A stretch of DNA of 64,000 nucleotides from the NCBI GenBank assembly GCA_007922305.1, contig ML677341.1, positions 71,992,690-72,056,689 on the forward strand, in the 5' to 3' direction. The position numbers were made by a program, and so were the translations under genes. This document shows positions 1-11,822 of the stretch, one piece after another; position 1 is the stretch's first letter; each line of letters opens with the position of its first letter. Under the pieces are notes generated by a model. The model saw only the letters and a list, made by a program, of their open reading frames with translations, was not told where the DNA came from and did no database searches. This stretch comes from Dermatemys mawii. Lineage: Eukaryota; Chordata; Testudines; Dermatemydidae.

Positions 1-1272
1 TGAGTCACAGTGAAAACCATCTAAATTCAAAATGGACACCAGCACGTACCTCTGTCTTAGGCACTGAGGTCACTTCCAAGTCAAGGCCCGGCACCCGGCC
101 CTTGTGCGCCTTCATCCCCTTTGCTCTAAAACCCCCCTCTTAAAAAAAGCAGCCTTCACAGCATTATTTTTATTACTAAACACTCTACTTAATGAGTTAA
201 ACAGCACCTCCAGTGCCACCCAACGATGACAACACAAATGTCCCTGCACCCTCTCCTCAGTCAGTTCTCTCACTCTGCCAAAACTTCTGGTTAATCAATT
301 TCATGGTATTATCATAAACTTTCCCTAATCAGTTCCACAGCCTTACTAAGCTCACTCCTTAACCAATTTCAACTTGAGCTTTCAGTGAAAAATCACTTAC
401 AGAAATAAATATAAATCTGTAAGCAAACATTTCTCGCTAACCAACCAAAAGTGTGGCATTTCTTGTAACTCTCTAACATCTTTTTAAAGCATCAGGTAAC
501 ATTCAACTCTGTTCTGTCTATATTACTCTCATTCATTCAGTCCAATAAACTTGCATGTCCAAAAGGCAAGAAGTCCCCTCACAGCAAGAATTACACTCTG
601 ATATATATATTTGCAAATACAGGCCCGAAATAATCCCATCCATTACACAGCATGTAAGGGAAGGGATGAGATAAATTGAGTGGAGTGTTGTAAAGAGCAC
701 AAAAAGGCTGGCACTACGATGCTTTCTTTAACTCACTGGAAACAGGAAGGGGTTGCATGGCCACAGAACTCAGCGAACACAGAGGTAATGGTCTCAGGCA
801 AAGAGGGAATGGTCAGGAGGGAACCCTAACACCATATGCTCCCTCAACAGCGCATATCTGGCAAAGGTTCAAGCAGTGCACAATGCAGAGCAGCCTCTAA
901 GCGTTTTGAGCTATGCAAAGAACACCTTTGCTGTGATCTCCTGTTCTCCCCCAGAACAGCTGTATTGTTGGTGAGCCGTTTATTCCTGGCCTAACCAGCA
1001 ACTTTGTGACTCACCACTATGTGTTTGCTTGAGCTCTCCCCATCCCCTGTCTCTCCTATTGGATGCACCAAGGCACAGTGGTTATCCATGCAAATCACAT
1101 GGAGGGCATTTCTTATGGTTATACATGCCTCCCGTGCATGTTTGCTTCATGTTTCTTACAGGACGTTACCTTTTCATATGGCATTTCTTGGAGGTGAGTG
1201 GACAGTATTTGGTGACTGCATGTGTATCTCTGGCACACACACACATGTCCATGGTGTTTGTGAGGTGCAGGT

Positions 1273-1345
1273 AGAGCTGGTCCAAAAAAGAGAGGCAAAA
1301 AAGAGATCATTTTTGGCAAAAATTATGTGAAAAACATGTCCCATT
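1273..1345. repeat. Fragment of an 'AGAGCTGG' inverted-repeat element
   Basis: It starts GTAGAGCTGGTCCAAAAAAG and continues with A/T-rich runs. The same terminal motif opens the longer element at 55902 and, inverted, closes the block near 46735. It is short and degenerate. Confidence 0.4.
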
Positions 1346-1884
1346 TTTGACCTTTATCCTGTCACGTTGCACAAGTGTCGTGAGCTTTGTTGCCTGCAAA
1401 TAAACCCTTCCCCTGCAACTTGGGCTTGGGATATCTGTGGCCATATCCACTGACAGACCTGTACTGTTCCATTGCAGTTCTCTCTCTCTCTTCGTGGATC
1501 AGCAGCTTTTTCCCTAGCTGCAGAACAACCATGCTTCCTATACATTTCTTCTTGCAGGTGCTACTGTGATCTGCCATGGTGATTCAACCCCGGTGCCTTC
1601 TTCATCAAAAGTCAGGGAATAATAGAATCAGCTCATGTTCTGTATCTCACTTCACAGTATTTAGGAAACTACACCAGCTCCTCTCTGAGACCATTTCCAG
1701 AACTGCTTGTGGTCTGTGGTGTACAGTCATACCAGAAGCATGAGTGGCATAATTTCCGGCCACTAATCTCTTGTGGTCATTAAAGATTCCTGATGCCCTG
1801 GTCAAAGACCAACTCTGGCAATTACACTCTGCCAATCTAAATTTTCTCTGAAATTTCTATGGAATGTGGTATTTGTCTTTGCTT

Positions 1885-2015
1885 CTTTTGGTGTATCGTT
1901 AAACAACTGCAATATTTCACCCCTACAGTGGCTGAATTTCAGCGCTAAATTAAGTCATCCCTTCGTAGTCTGTAAAGTGCTTTGGAATTACAGATAAAAG
2001 ATGTAAAAATAAAAT
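1885..2015. repeat. Old dispersed repeat fragment with AAAGTGCTTTGG motif
   Basis: The sequence passes through GGCTGAATTTCAG and then TAAAGTGCTTTGGAATT. A related motif (AAAATGCTTGAGGATCCTTT) occurs at about 37459. Both look like pieces of one ancient family in sauropsid genomes; I cannot name it with certainty. Confidence 0.4.
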
Positions 2016-3424
2016 ACTATCATCTATCACAAACAAACGTAAGGCACTGATACTCCTGCAAGATGCAACCATCTTTCATTTATGACATTAGCAATACCAT
2101 GAAGAACCAAGCGTCAGACACTAGAAACTTTTCTTTCTCATTTTAATACTGCTTTAGAAACCATACAGAAAACTGTAACGTTTTAATATAAAATGAATAT
2201 ATTAAAACATTCAGTATTCATGTGTTTTTAATAATTGCTAACCCACAATTAACGCAGATAGGAAGTTGGGTTTCAGTCTGGCAAGGGTTTCCAGTCTTCA
2301 CCCAGACCGCCTATCTCATCAATTATGAACCTCTTCAACTTAGCAGCCACCTTCCAGAAGTTCAGAAATGCCAACTGTAATTTACAAACTTTGCCTTTCA
2401 AACATTTTCCATGGCATATTCCTGCAGAGATGAGCTTCCCTCACCTTTTGATCTTTGCTCAATTGACCAAGACAGGTGTGGGGGCCTTTTAAGTATGATA
2501 CAACATCTTAAGGGACATCTTAATAGGAGTAGAAAGGAGCTTTTTTGTAGGTGGTTGCAGGAAGAGTTCTGCCTGAATGATTCTTTAATGCTGCTGGGGT
2601 TACATTTTAATATTAATTACATGTTAGGGCACCTGCAGCCTTGTCTAGGCACAGTTTTATTATTTAAATCAAAATAGATATTACATGATAGGTGAGAGGA
2701 TGGTGGACTAAATGTTTAAATGGAACTCTGTTAATACTGATTTTTATTTTTACAATTTTATCCACACTGTAGATAACAATTAATATCAGACTTCAATAGC
2801 ATTGTTCAAGCAAATGTTTTTTAAAATATACCACACAGTGCATGTATAGTGCAAAATTTAAAAATCCTATGGTAAGGCAAGGTACCTTGTCTTCAAATGG
2901 TAATAACTATTTCCAAAATCCCATTTTTTGCAACCTTAGTTTGAGCATTACGTACACACTAAGGTTGAATTTTGAAAGGGAAGCCATTTTTGAGTTATTT
3001 ATGCTGAATAATTATTTGAAAGCAGAACAAATGCATTTATTTCATGCTCTCATAACTCAAAATTGGAGACTGTTTTTTGCTCAGATTTTCCAAAACATTT
3101 CCCTTTGGGCTGAGAATGTACATGAGACGCCTGAAACAAAATGTATTGAGAAAGCTCTAGCTGCTTGAAAATAGGCCAGTAGAGATGGATGCGAACTACA
3201 GACTTTGGACTGTGGAATTTCCCAGAGTTGAGAGGGTGTTATAATCCAGAGTTCAGTTCATCCTATTAGAGAGAAAAAATTCAGCCCTTACATTTGGATC
3301 TTGGTCCACAAATTGATCCACATACTTCCCAAGTTTGGGGATGTTTGGCTCCCGGCAGCCATAAAGCAGGGATTTGGAAGGGAGTGTCCGTCAGAAGATT
3401 ATCTGCAGCTTCTACACTTTGTTG

Positions 3425-3512
3425 CTATAAGGCTTGATTCAGCAAAGACCTTAAGTGCATACTTAATTTTAAGCATGTGCATAAGTGCTTTGTTGAACTG
3501 GGGCCATAAAGC
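3425..3512. repeat. Dispersed repeat with internal inverted symmetry ('ATTCAGCAAAGACCTTAAG' type)
   Basis: TTGATTCAGCAAAGACCTTA is followed by TTTTAAGCATGTGCATAAG and then GCTTTGTTGAACTGGGGCC. The ends are imperfect inverted copies of each other. A related block with the same alternating motifs is at 31455-31560. Confidence 0.5.
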
Positions 3513-3724
3513 AGGAATAATTTCACACACGCATATCCCACTGAATTGCAGCTGCCTCTGAAGAGGAACATGCCAGCTGTTTAACAGGGCCCAACAACAT
3601 GACACAACTGTGTAGGATAGGAATTTAAAAAGAATGATGTGTCCCAACAGAAACTGCAGGGGGAGTTTCGGATGGCACAATGTAATTAATCAAATGACAA
3701 TTTGCCCAGGACACTTCAGAGTTA

Positions 3725-3830
3725 ACACCTCTATTCTTTGCAAGACGTGCCATAGGATCTTTTAATGATCGTGAATATTATCAGGGCCTCCCCGCAGGAC
3801 TGAGCCACTAGGGGACGCACTGAGCTGGTG
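3725..3830. repeat. Old repeat fragment (CATAGGATCTTTTAATGA type)
   Basis: It contains CCATAGGATCTTTTAATGAT followed by a CAGGGCCT block. I recognise this as a recurrent sauropsid repeat piece but cannot assign the family. Confidence 0.35.
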
Positions 3831-5784
3831 TCTTGTCAAACCACATTTTGAAGTGAAATTGCATCAAAGGGAAGGGAAGGCTGCTTCAGAGTTGCACGGG
3901 GAGCCATGGCAACCTGGCAGTTCCTATTTTTAAAACTTGAAAGATCGTAAGAACATTAAGTCTGGGGGAAAAATATTTCAGTTTAAAAAACCAGAAAGTG
4001 CATATGTTCTTTAATGAATCTAATTATGAGTCTGTAAATGACTAATCATTTGTTTGTAGATACCTGATGCATAGAGCCCAGATATGGTAAGATAATAAGC
4101 AGACAGTCACTCAACTGAAGGAAAGGAGGTGTTCCCCACCTTACCTCCAACGTTTTGCTATCTCCAAGCACTGACTTGTCATCACAGTCCATACAATGCT
4201 TTAACACTCACTGGATTCCAAAGGCATTTTGCCTGTGATCCATGGGGATACCTCTGTTCCTTGTTTGTGTATTCTGCTCCCTCCAATTTCTCCCTGGACA
4301 CTTTGGAGGAAAGGTTTAGGTTGACTTCATGTTGCAAGAAGAAAGAACTGGAACTCACGTATTGAAAGCATATTACCAGCAGAAAATTAAGCTCCAGGGT
4401 ACTGGCACTAAAAGGACTTGGTTCTGGAGCACTGGATAGCTCAGGGGATTGGAAATGGGAAATGGAAATTTTACCGATCTGACAACTGTTGGTAGAAACC
4501 AAAATTCATTCCCTCCTGGGTGGCTTATGGTAAATGACTTGATTGGGTCTCAGTCTGGTTCTAAATGGAGAGCTATCCACAGCACAAACTCCAGTATCAC
4601 AGTTGATAGTATTTTCTTCTCTTTCAAGCAGTGTTAGCAGAAAGATCAAGAACTGAATGGTCTGGACACACTAAAGTCCTCCTCTCTCCCCTGGGGATAA
4701 TCCCTCCAGTGCAGAATTAAGGCACATTGCTAAAAGTGGTAGATGGACAGAAAGCTTATACTGCTGCCCTAACTCACTTTAATGTAAAAGCTTCACCTGG
4801 CTCCCCCAGGCAGCATAACAGAAAGGGAGAAGAGCAGCTTGTGGCAGATCATTCTGCAGTGATGTTTTTAAGTCAGGTCAATGGTGGCATTGGTGGGAGA
4901 GGGAACGGATGCTGTGGCTTTGCATGTGTGTTTGGTACCATTATAAAGCATTCTTCAGCATCCTCCAAAACCAGAAAGCGTAACCTAGCAACCATCCAAA
5001 TGCAAGGCCTGAGAGCGGGGCAGGAAGGATTCGCCTTGGTGATGGGACAGAGGGCTGTAGAAGCCGATTCCACTTGGACCAGCCATTGGAATGATTTTCT
5101 CCTGTGCTGCACCTGCTCTGTGCATAAAAAAGGGACTTTAGGTCCCACAGCTGCTAATCCAGCACCTTTGACCAGAAGTGAACTCCCTCTGAGAAATAAA
5201 CAAGGCAGAGGCAAAGGAAACCCATACAGTTACGGACAGGCAAAGTAAAATCAAAAGGAAGGAAGTAAACCATTTCCAAAGGCTCTGTTGAAACAGAAAG
5301 AGAGCGCAGCAGGAAAGGCCAGGGGAAGACAATGACGAAGAAAGGGAGACAGCCCGTGAGTGACATGGACAGCACTGGGCAGCCCCCAGCCAGCTGTTGC
5401 TGCTGGAAACGGGACAGGAGTGAACAGATTTCAGCAGCAGGGATCTCTAAGCTGTCAGCAGCAGTCACTCCATGTGCAACCAGCCAGCATGGCACAGGAA
5501 TCTGGTGCCCACCCGAGGGCAGCCAGACTTGCCAATGCTAGGAACATAATGAATTGCCAACGAGTCCGCGGCTCAGAGGCTCTAAAAGGTCAAGTGATAA
5601 TCATGTTCCAGTACCCTCCTCTTCCCCCAAAATCTTCCTTTGCCTTTGATTTAAACATCACATCCCCGAGTGCCTCCTCCATTCCAGCAGCTAAGGATGG
5701 AGTCCGAAGCTCAGTGCCCCCGTGTGGCCAGTCACCCTCTCCCACATGGTGAGCAGTGCTGCTCTCTAAGGACTAGTCTGTGTA

Positions 5785-5880
5785 ACCCTCCATGCCATTA
5801 GTGAGCAGTTATTCACATGAGTAGCCCCACTGACTTCAATGGGACTGTTTGTGTGAGTAAGCATGCACATTTGGGAACAA
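5785..5880. repeat. Dispersed repeat with the core TGACTTCAATGGGACT
   Basis: TTCACATGAGTAGCCCCACT precedes the core ACTGACTTCAATGGGACTG. The same core, with variants, appears near 10165, 12435, 16080 and 39240, and belongs to a common old sauropsid repeat. Confidence 0.45.
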
Positions 5881-6718
5881 TGGGTTCACAAGCTATCCCT
5901 ACAAAACAAGAAGTCCCAGACACTTCCTCTTAATCTCAACTCCTCCTCCAGCCTCCCCCACTCCCAGAGACTCCTGCTCTGAACTCCTGAAAGAAATAGG
6001 GCCAAATTCAGCCCTGGGACAAGCTGGCATGACTCCCATTAAAGTTAAAGGAAGCGATTGTTCCAGGGTTGAATCTGGCACAGAGTATCTGTTCTAATTT
6101 TGGAAGGATGGGGTAAGAGGAGGGATGCAGGAAATCTCTGCATCAGGGGGCAGGGATTGGAGAGCAGGCTAAAAAGGAGAGCACCATGCCAGGCTGTGTA
6201 TGCCACATACATAGGGACCCTAGTCCCCAGGGCTGGCAATCCAGCATGTATAGTTACATAGGAGAGCACCACAGGGGCTGTGTAAGAGAAGTCCAGAGTA
6301 GAGCCAACATGGCGACATGTATAGGAAAGCACCACAGTCAGAGTGGGGAAGTGGGCAGATATCATTTTGTTTATCTGGGACTGGGTTAAAAAGAAGAGTG
6401 AAGCCTCCAGTAAGAACTGATTAAAGGAGTGGTCTCTCCTAGCCAAGGGCATCCCTCCAACCATCTGAGAATGAATGAGCCAAATTCATCCCTAGTGTAA
6501 ATCAACTGACTTCCATGAATTTTTACCAAAGATTAATTTGGTCCAGTGTTTTTTAGCCACAAAAAAGTCTAAGGGAAAGAACGGTATGAATGTGATGCCT
6601 CCATTTCACCACAAGTGGCATGATATACATGTCAGGACCCAGTGGGTCTACCATAATCTGGGAGCAGCAGCTTTAAAAGGCAGTGCTGACGTGTTCCCCT
6701 CAGTGACACAGCTGGAGT

Positions 6719-6753
6719 TTTATTTTATTTTACTTTATTTTATTTTTATTTAT
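6719..6753. repeat. (TTTTA)n-like simple repeat
   Basis: An imperfect array of TTTTA units, with one ACTTTA variant, covers about 35 bp. Confidence 0.75.
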
Positions 6754-7027
6754 TGTGAAAAAGTCTCTGATCCCTTTCAAATCCCCCCCTACACACACAC
6801 ATTTTGAACACCCTCAAGAAACATCCAACTGCCTACACTTAGCCACAGTGCAGTCTCTTGCAATGAGAATGAATTCTGGTCCATTCAGGGCAGCTGACAC
6901 AAATCCTGTTACCAGGAGAGCTCTCCAGCGTGCTGAATCAAACTGGCTGGTTCAGGAAGGTCACAGCCAGTTCTCTGCTTCCATCCAACAGGGTTGAAAC
7001 AAGATCCCAAACGACACAGGCCACTAA

Positions 7028-7322
7028 GGGCAGGTCTACATTACCTGCCGGATCGGTGGGTAGCGATTGATCTGTCTGAATCAATTTATCGCGTCTAGTC
7101 TAAATGCAATAAATAGCTACCCGAGCACTCTCTCGTCAACTCCAGTACTCCACTGTGATGACAGACGCAGGCGGAGTCGATGGGGGAGTAGCAGCAGTCG
7201 ACTCACCACAGTGTCTTCACCGCACTGAATCGAACTAAATACTTAGACTTCAGCTATGCTATTCTCGTAGCTGAAGTTGTGTATCTAAGGTCGATCTCCC
7301 ACACCCCAGTGTAGACCAAGGC
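7028..7322. mobile_element. Non-autonomous DNA transposon (MITE) flanked by TAA, PIF/Harbinger-like
   Basis: The 295-bp element has inverted ends: GGGCAGGTCTACA at the left, and GCCTTGGTCTACA as the reverse complement of the right. Direct TAA trinucleotides flank it at 7025-7027 and 7323-7325. Inside is a near-palindrome around TTTATCGCGTCTAGTCTAAA and CpG-derived substitutions. I recognise it as an abundant turtle element. A TAA duplication fits PIF/Harbinger, but the superfamily call is inference. There is no coding capacity. Confidence 0.75.
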
Positions 7323-8393
7323 TAAGTGTATTATACCCTAAGTGAGAGACATCTAGATTTCCAACTGTCTATATTCTCATCCAGTGAAGAAATACACAAA
7401 TACATGCTTATTTCAAGTATTCCCTCTGATCACTTATTCTAAAGATCTGCATCCAACCAACCATCCCCAACCTGTTCCTAATTGCCAATAGGGAAATATG
7501 ACTCTGCAAGAATTGAGTTCTGTTCAGGTTGTTTCAGCCAGAATTTCCAAATTGTTTACCTATGTTGCCAATAAATTTCTGAACTATTTGGCATGGGAGG
7601 TTCCAGAGACGAGAGTTAATGTCACCCACAGAGTAGAGGTATCAAAAGGTACAACCCCCCACACGCCAATCCAGTTTACCAGCTGTTTTTAAAGGGTGGG
7701 AAATTGAATCTACCTTTTCCCTCTTTTTGTGATATCTCTTTGCACAATCAGCGTAATCACATGTTTGGGTTTCATTCCAAAGCAAATGCTTCAGTACTCT
7801 GTTTATTAAAATGAGAAGTGAGGTATGTAGACTGTTACTAAATGAAGCCAATTAGTCTAGAACTCATTAGTAACCCTACAACAACAAACTAGTAGTAATG
7901 GACCAGCATTCACAAGCAGCGTTGACAGCAACCAATCAGTAGAAACAGCCCAGGTCTCATGGAATTCTCTATAATAAGAATACAGTGTATACTGCCCAAT
8001 GATCATGAGCAACCATACAAAAAGAACAGGCTTCTGCTTGTGAAACCACGTGTCCCAGAAATAATATTTCTTTCCCATGACTCATCCCAAAGCTCCAGTC
8101 TCAAGAATGCCTGTGTTATTTATTTATTTGCATTTCCAAAATCTAACTATAGGCATCCGTCCTGGGCAACTCTCTCATACATTAAAGTCACAAGAAACAA
8201 ATGACTCCCATAAATATATCCACCCTAGTCCACTTCCGCTCCAGCAGCCTTAGAGAAGGGAGAGAATAGATGGCTTTGCAGCATCCCCGGAAGGTTAACA
8301 TACCTGGATCTGGCAGACAAATGGGGAACGAGTTTGAAAACTGAGGACCTTTCACAGAATATACCCTTCAGGAAGCTCCCTCTTCTCACCTCT

Positions 8394-8468
8394 AGTGATC
8401 TCAGCTGGTGTAGTATGACATGGGGACAGAGGTGATCTCTCAGATAACTTGGACCCATCCCATTTAGA
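8394..8468. repeat. Copy 1 of a 75-bp dispersed repeat
   Basis: It matches 10322-10396 in the same orientation at about 70 of 75 positions, starting AGTGATCTCAGCTGGTGTAG and ending CCCATTTAGA. It is probably an internal piece of a longer old repeat. Confidence 0.85.
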
Positions 8469-8583
8469 TGTAACCTTACTAGACTGGCAGTTCTGGATCT
8501 CCAGACCCATGCCCAGGTACCCTTTCCATGATGTTAAGAAACTGAACAGGCCCTTGGCACTAATAGGAATGAGTGGGGGAAAA

Positions 8584-8667
8584 GGTTGATATTTGGATTT
8601 TGAGGTCCTAATATTCAGATTATATTTGGAACCTGAATCTAAATATCACATAATCCAAATATCAACC
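8584..8667. repeat. Perfect 16-bp inverted repeat (hairpin)
   Basis: GGTTGATATTTGGATT at 8584-8599 is exactly reversed and complemented by AATCCAAATATCAACC at 8652-8667. A second, imperfect inner pair lies around ATTCAGATT and AATCTAAAT. Total span is 84 bp and AT-rich. It may be a small palindromic element; no target duplication was found. Confidence 0.8.
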
Positions 8668-10137
8668 AGTTCATTAGGCCCAGTCCCTTTAAGCAAAGCT
8701 TAGAATGTGTATATGTTGGTGGTATAGTTGGCTACTTCACCAGGTGGACTGATGTTCCCACTACATAATTCACATGCACCACGCATACAAGACATGTTCA
8801 TGCATTTTGCTGTACTACATTCATTTGCTGATAGAAGAGCTCATTTCACTAGTGTGGCATTCCAACACTCCCTCAGGAAGCTAAGCACTTGATGCTGTCT
8901 CCAGAGCAACCTCTCAGAGAGGAACAAAAAGATCCATAGGAGCAAAATCTCACCATGTGTAGAAAATGATCATGATAATATGTGGGGCAAGTATTTCTCA
9001 GAGTGCCAGTTCCCTATTTAACTAGGAGAGCTATTTCACCAGTAGAGTTATTTTTAGGAAGAAACCTGCAAGATCCACCAATCAGGATCAAAGACCCACA
9101 TGCCTAACCTACCTCAAAGCAGCATCAGTTGCAAGGTAGACAGGAAACTACAGTTTCTACATGAGACTACTACTTTATTAGCACCGTACAAGGTGAAACA
9201 AAGGGTCTGGATGAGAGCCCATATTCTTGGATACACTCTGCATATGCGGACATTCATTCACACAAATGTTTGCCACAGTGAACTTAAAGGGGATGAGAGA
9301 ACATGATGAACCAAAATACTGTTTCTAATTCTCTGAACTGCTCAAATAAAATTTCCCCATTATTTGCCCCGTTCCATTGACCACTAATGGAGCCAACAGA
9401 AACAGAGATTATTTGATTTTGGCTGCATCCTGAGCCAAATGTACTTCCCAAAAATAGACTGGCTAGCAGTAGTCAGGATTCAAGCACAGACCCTGGGAAA
9501 TGACTAATTCACAGCTTTAATTCATAATGTGCTTAAAATGAACTCAATTAAACTTTTCTTTAGCTTGATATATCATTCTTTCGAGAATAGAATGGGAAAA
9601 TTCCTTCAGCATGTTACCTCCCAGCTATGGATTTGAAGCAATTGGGACCTTCTTTGGATTAGACAGCAGTTTCTGAAATACTAACTACATAGCTATCAGT
9701 TGATCCCTAGTGTATTAGCAGATGATGCACAGTTTATAGATAACCTCCACCCATCGTGATCATATATATACATTTCTCCACTTTGTGTAGGCTGTACATG
9801 GCTTCATAAAATACTGCAGAGGTCCATTGATACCCTGCAGTTAGTATTCTGGAAACTGCAGTCCAATCCCAAGCATTTCTCACCTTGTTCATCCATTCAT
9901 ATATTGCTCCTATATATTGCATTGTATATAGTGTAGAACTACTATAGGACCCTTTGAGATGAGAGCAACTGGAAAAATACATTTTTGTTTACTATCTGGT
10001 ACCCATGAAAAATAAACAAATAAATAAAGTTGGTAGACTTTAGGACCCCAGTTAAAGAAAACTATTAAGTGTGTGGTCAAAGTTTAGTGCCTGGTAAGTC
10101 TGGCTGAAGGCAGCGAGACTTAAAGGCCTGAACCAAA

Positions 10138-10200
10138 GCCAACTGAAGTAATGGGAAGACTTCCATTGACTTCAGTGCACTTTGGATCAGGCCCTAAGTG
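10138..10200. repeat. Dispersed repeat copy (pair with 39203-39272)
   Basis: It runs from AACTGAAGTAATGGGAAGAC through CACTTTGGATCAGGCCCTAA. The block near 39203-39272 has the same order of motifs (CAATGGAAAGA, CTTCAGTGGGCTTTGGATCA). Confidence 0.55.
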
Positions 10201-10321
10201 CGTGAGAATTGCAGGGCATAAGAGGTCTCATGCCTCCTTTTTTCGCACATTCATATATTTTTTGAGTTGAGGCAACAAAGGCATATGGTACCTTCAGATA
10301 TTTAGGAGCAAGGTTTTAAAA

Positions 10322-10396
10322 AGTGATCTCAGCTGGTGTAGTATGGCATGGGGACAGATGTGCTCTCTCAGATAACTTGGCCCTATCCCATTTAGA
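10322..10396. repeat. Copy 2 of the 75-bp dispersed repeat
   Basis: Same family and orientation as 8394-8468, about 5 mismatches. It ends roughly 15 bp before the CR1 fragment that begins near 10411. Confidence 0.85.
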
Positions 10397-10410
10397 GCTT
10401 TATATCATCA

Positions 10411-10482
10411 GCTGTTTAAAAGAGAACTGAATAAATTCATGGAGGTAAAGTCCATTAATGGCTATTAACCAGGATGGGTAAG
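10411..10482 (+). mobile_element. CR1 LINE 3' region, left part (split by an LTR)
   Basis: The sequence AAAAGAGAACTGAATAAATT and following bases are the reverse complement of the corresponding part of the CR1 at 34180-34240. The match breaks at GGTAAG (10478) and resumes at 11191 with GTAAGGAATGGTGTCCCTAG. The CR1 is therefore one 3'-terminal copy interrupted by the intervening block. Confidence 0.9.
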
Positions 10483-11190
10483 TGTAAGCATGTGGCGACT
10501 CACTCCTGCAGCGCCTCCTGCTGGCTGTCCAGGAATCATCTCTTTCCAGCCTCTGGAGCACCCTCCGCAGACCGGTGTCCCGCTTGCCACTGGCCCCATG
10601 TCCCTTCCAGACCACGGTGCCCTCTTCCCTGGGGTGCTGCACCACTGCAATACCCACACAATCTCACTGGGTCTTCCCTCCCCAGGGAACCCCCGCTCAC
10701 TATCCCCACCTTGCCTCAGCCTGGGCTACTGCCAGTCACCATCAAGACCCCTTTCACTGGGGCCAACTGCAGTCTGTATAAGCCAGTCATCATAGGCAAG
10801 GAGGGTTGGCCTGCTGCCTCTGCCTATCCATGGGCCGCCCCCTGCAACCCCAGTACCCCTTTTGGGCTGTCTCTTAGGCCCTGCAGCATGGGGAGTTTCC
10901 AGGCCGGAGCTCCCCCAGCTCCTCTAGCATTCCCCCAGCCCTGATCCACTCTAGGTACCCTAGTCAAACTCCCTAACAACCAGGCCTGTCTCCCTCCGCA
11001 TCCAGAGGGAGATTCTCTCTGTCTGAGCTCCTGGCCTCCCAGGCCTTTCTAGGGCCAGCTGGGTCTGTTTGGGACATGGCCTCCATCTAAGGCTGCCTCC
11101 CAATTAGCCCTGCTTTTTCTTTGCCCCAGCTATCTCCCAGGGCTGACTTTAACCCCTTTTCTGCAGGAGTGGGGCAGCTGCCTCGCTATA
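10483..11190. mobile_element. Solo LTR inserted in CR1
   Basis: A 708-bp block interrupts a CR1 copy and is flanked by the direct repeat GTAAG (10478-10482 and 11191-11195), the 5-bp duplication expected for a retroviral-type LTR. It begins TGTAAGC and ends GCTATA, close to the TG...CA rule with one terminal change. Near the ends, CACTCCTGCAG recurs in inverted orientation (from 10499 and near 11161). The interior is C/T-rich. I recognise it as a turtle ERV-type LTR. Several open frames of 60-156 codons inside it are not genes. There is no internal viral sequence. Confidence 0.85.
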
Positions 11191-11380
11191 GTAAGGAATG
11201 GTGTCCCTAGCTACTGTTTGTCAGAGAGGGGTGATGGATGGCAGGAGAGAGATCACTTGATCATCACCTGTTAGGTTCACTCACTCCGGGGCACCTGGCA
11301 TTGGCCACTGTCAGTAGACAGGATACTGGGCTGGATGGAGCTTTGGTCTGACCCAGTACGGCCAGTCTTATATTCTTAAG
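11191..11380 (+). mobile_element. CR1 LINE 3' end, right part
   Basis: It continues the copy begun at 10411, through GGATGGAGCTTTGGTCTGAC to CTTATATTCTTAAG, the inverted equivalent of the start of the CR1 at 33986. It is 3'-terminal only. Confidence 0.92.
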
Positions 11381-11394
11381 TGACTTCAAGGTCT

Positions 11395-11510
11395 TAAGTG
11401 CCTAACTTAAGACACCGTAGAGGGGCCCAATTTGACGGAAAGGCTGAGCATGAATCCTCCCTCTGAAAATCAGGCCTTTTTACAATGTCTTAAAGAGGGC
11501 ACCAAAATAC
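11395..11510. repeat. Old dispersed repeat with GAAAATCAGGCC motif
   Basis: AAGTGCCTAACTTAAGACAC and later CTCTGAAAATCAGGCCTTTT occur in the order seen at 11740-11822, 28722-28832, 56395-56565 and 58485-58660. I see one ancient family at five places in the window. Confidence 0.5.
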
Positions 11511-11739
11511 TGAAGCATAAAACAGAGTCTGGAGATGACTGTGGGAGAAATGAAATAATGGGACATCAAGATTAACAGAGTATGTGTCAGCTACAAGAGA
11601 ACAAAAACAGTGTCAGCTAAAATCACTAATCACATTGAAGGCCAGAAGAAGAGATCTGCATTTTCATCTGTGACTAATGATTTTAGCTGCCACTGTTTTG
11701 GGGTGTCCAACTTGATATATATTAAACAAATGATTTTCC

Positions 11740-11822
11740 AAAGATTGGAGCTCAGCAATTTCTGAAAATCAGGCCTCTCTAAGGTGAACCCAGTTGGAAA
11801 CCCAAAATCACTAGGCACTTGA
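11740..11822. repeat. Old dispersed repeat with GAAAATCAGGCC motif
   Basis: GCAATTTCTGAAAATCAGGC is followed by CACTAGGCACTTGAAAA. Same family as 11395-11510. Confidence 0.45.

Noticed and set aside
4727..5248. 173-codon open frame on the plus strand, with a 113-codon frame opposite
   Set aside because: No family resemblance, ordinary base composition, no splice or promoter context, and it lies in an intron of a gene on the other strand. Chance is the simplest view.
10474..10944. 156-codon Pro-rich frame and two overlapping frames
   Set aside because: They lie within the C/T-rich solo LTR (10483-11190) and match no protein.
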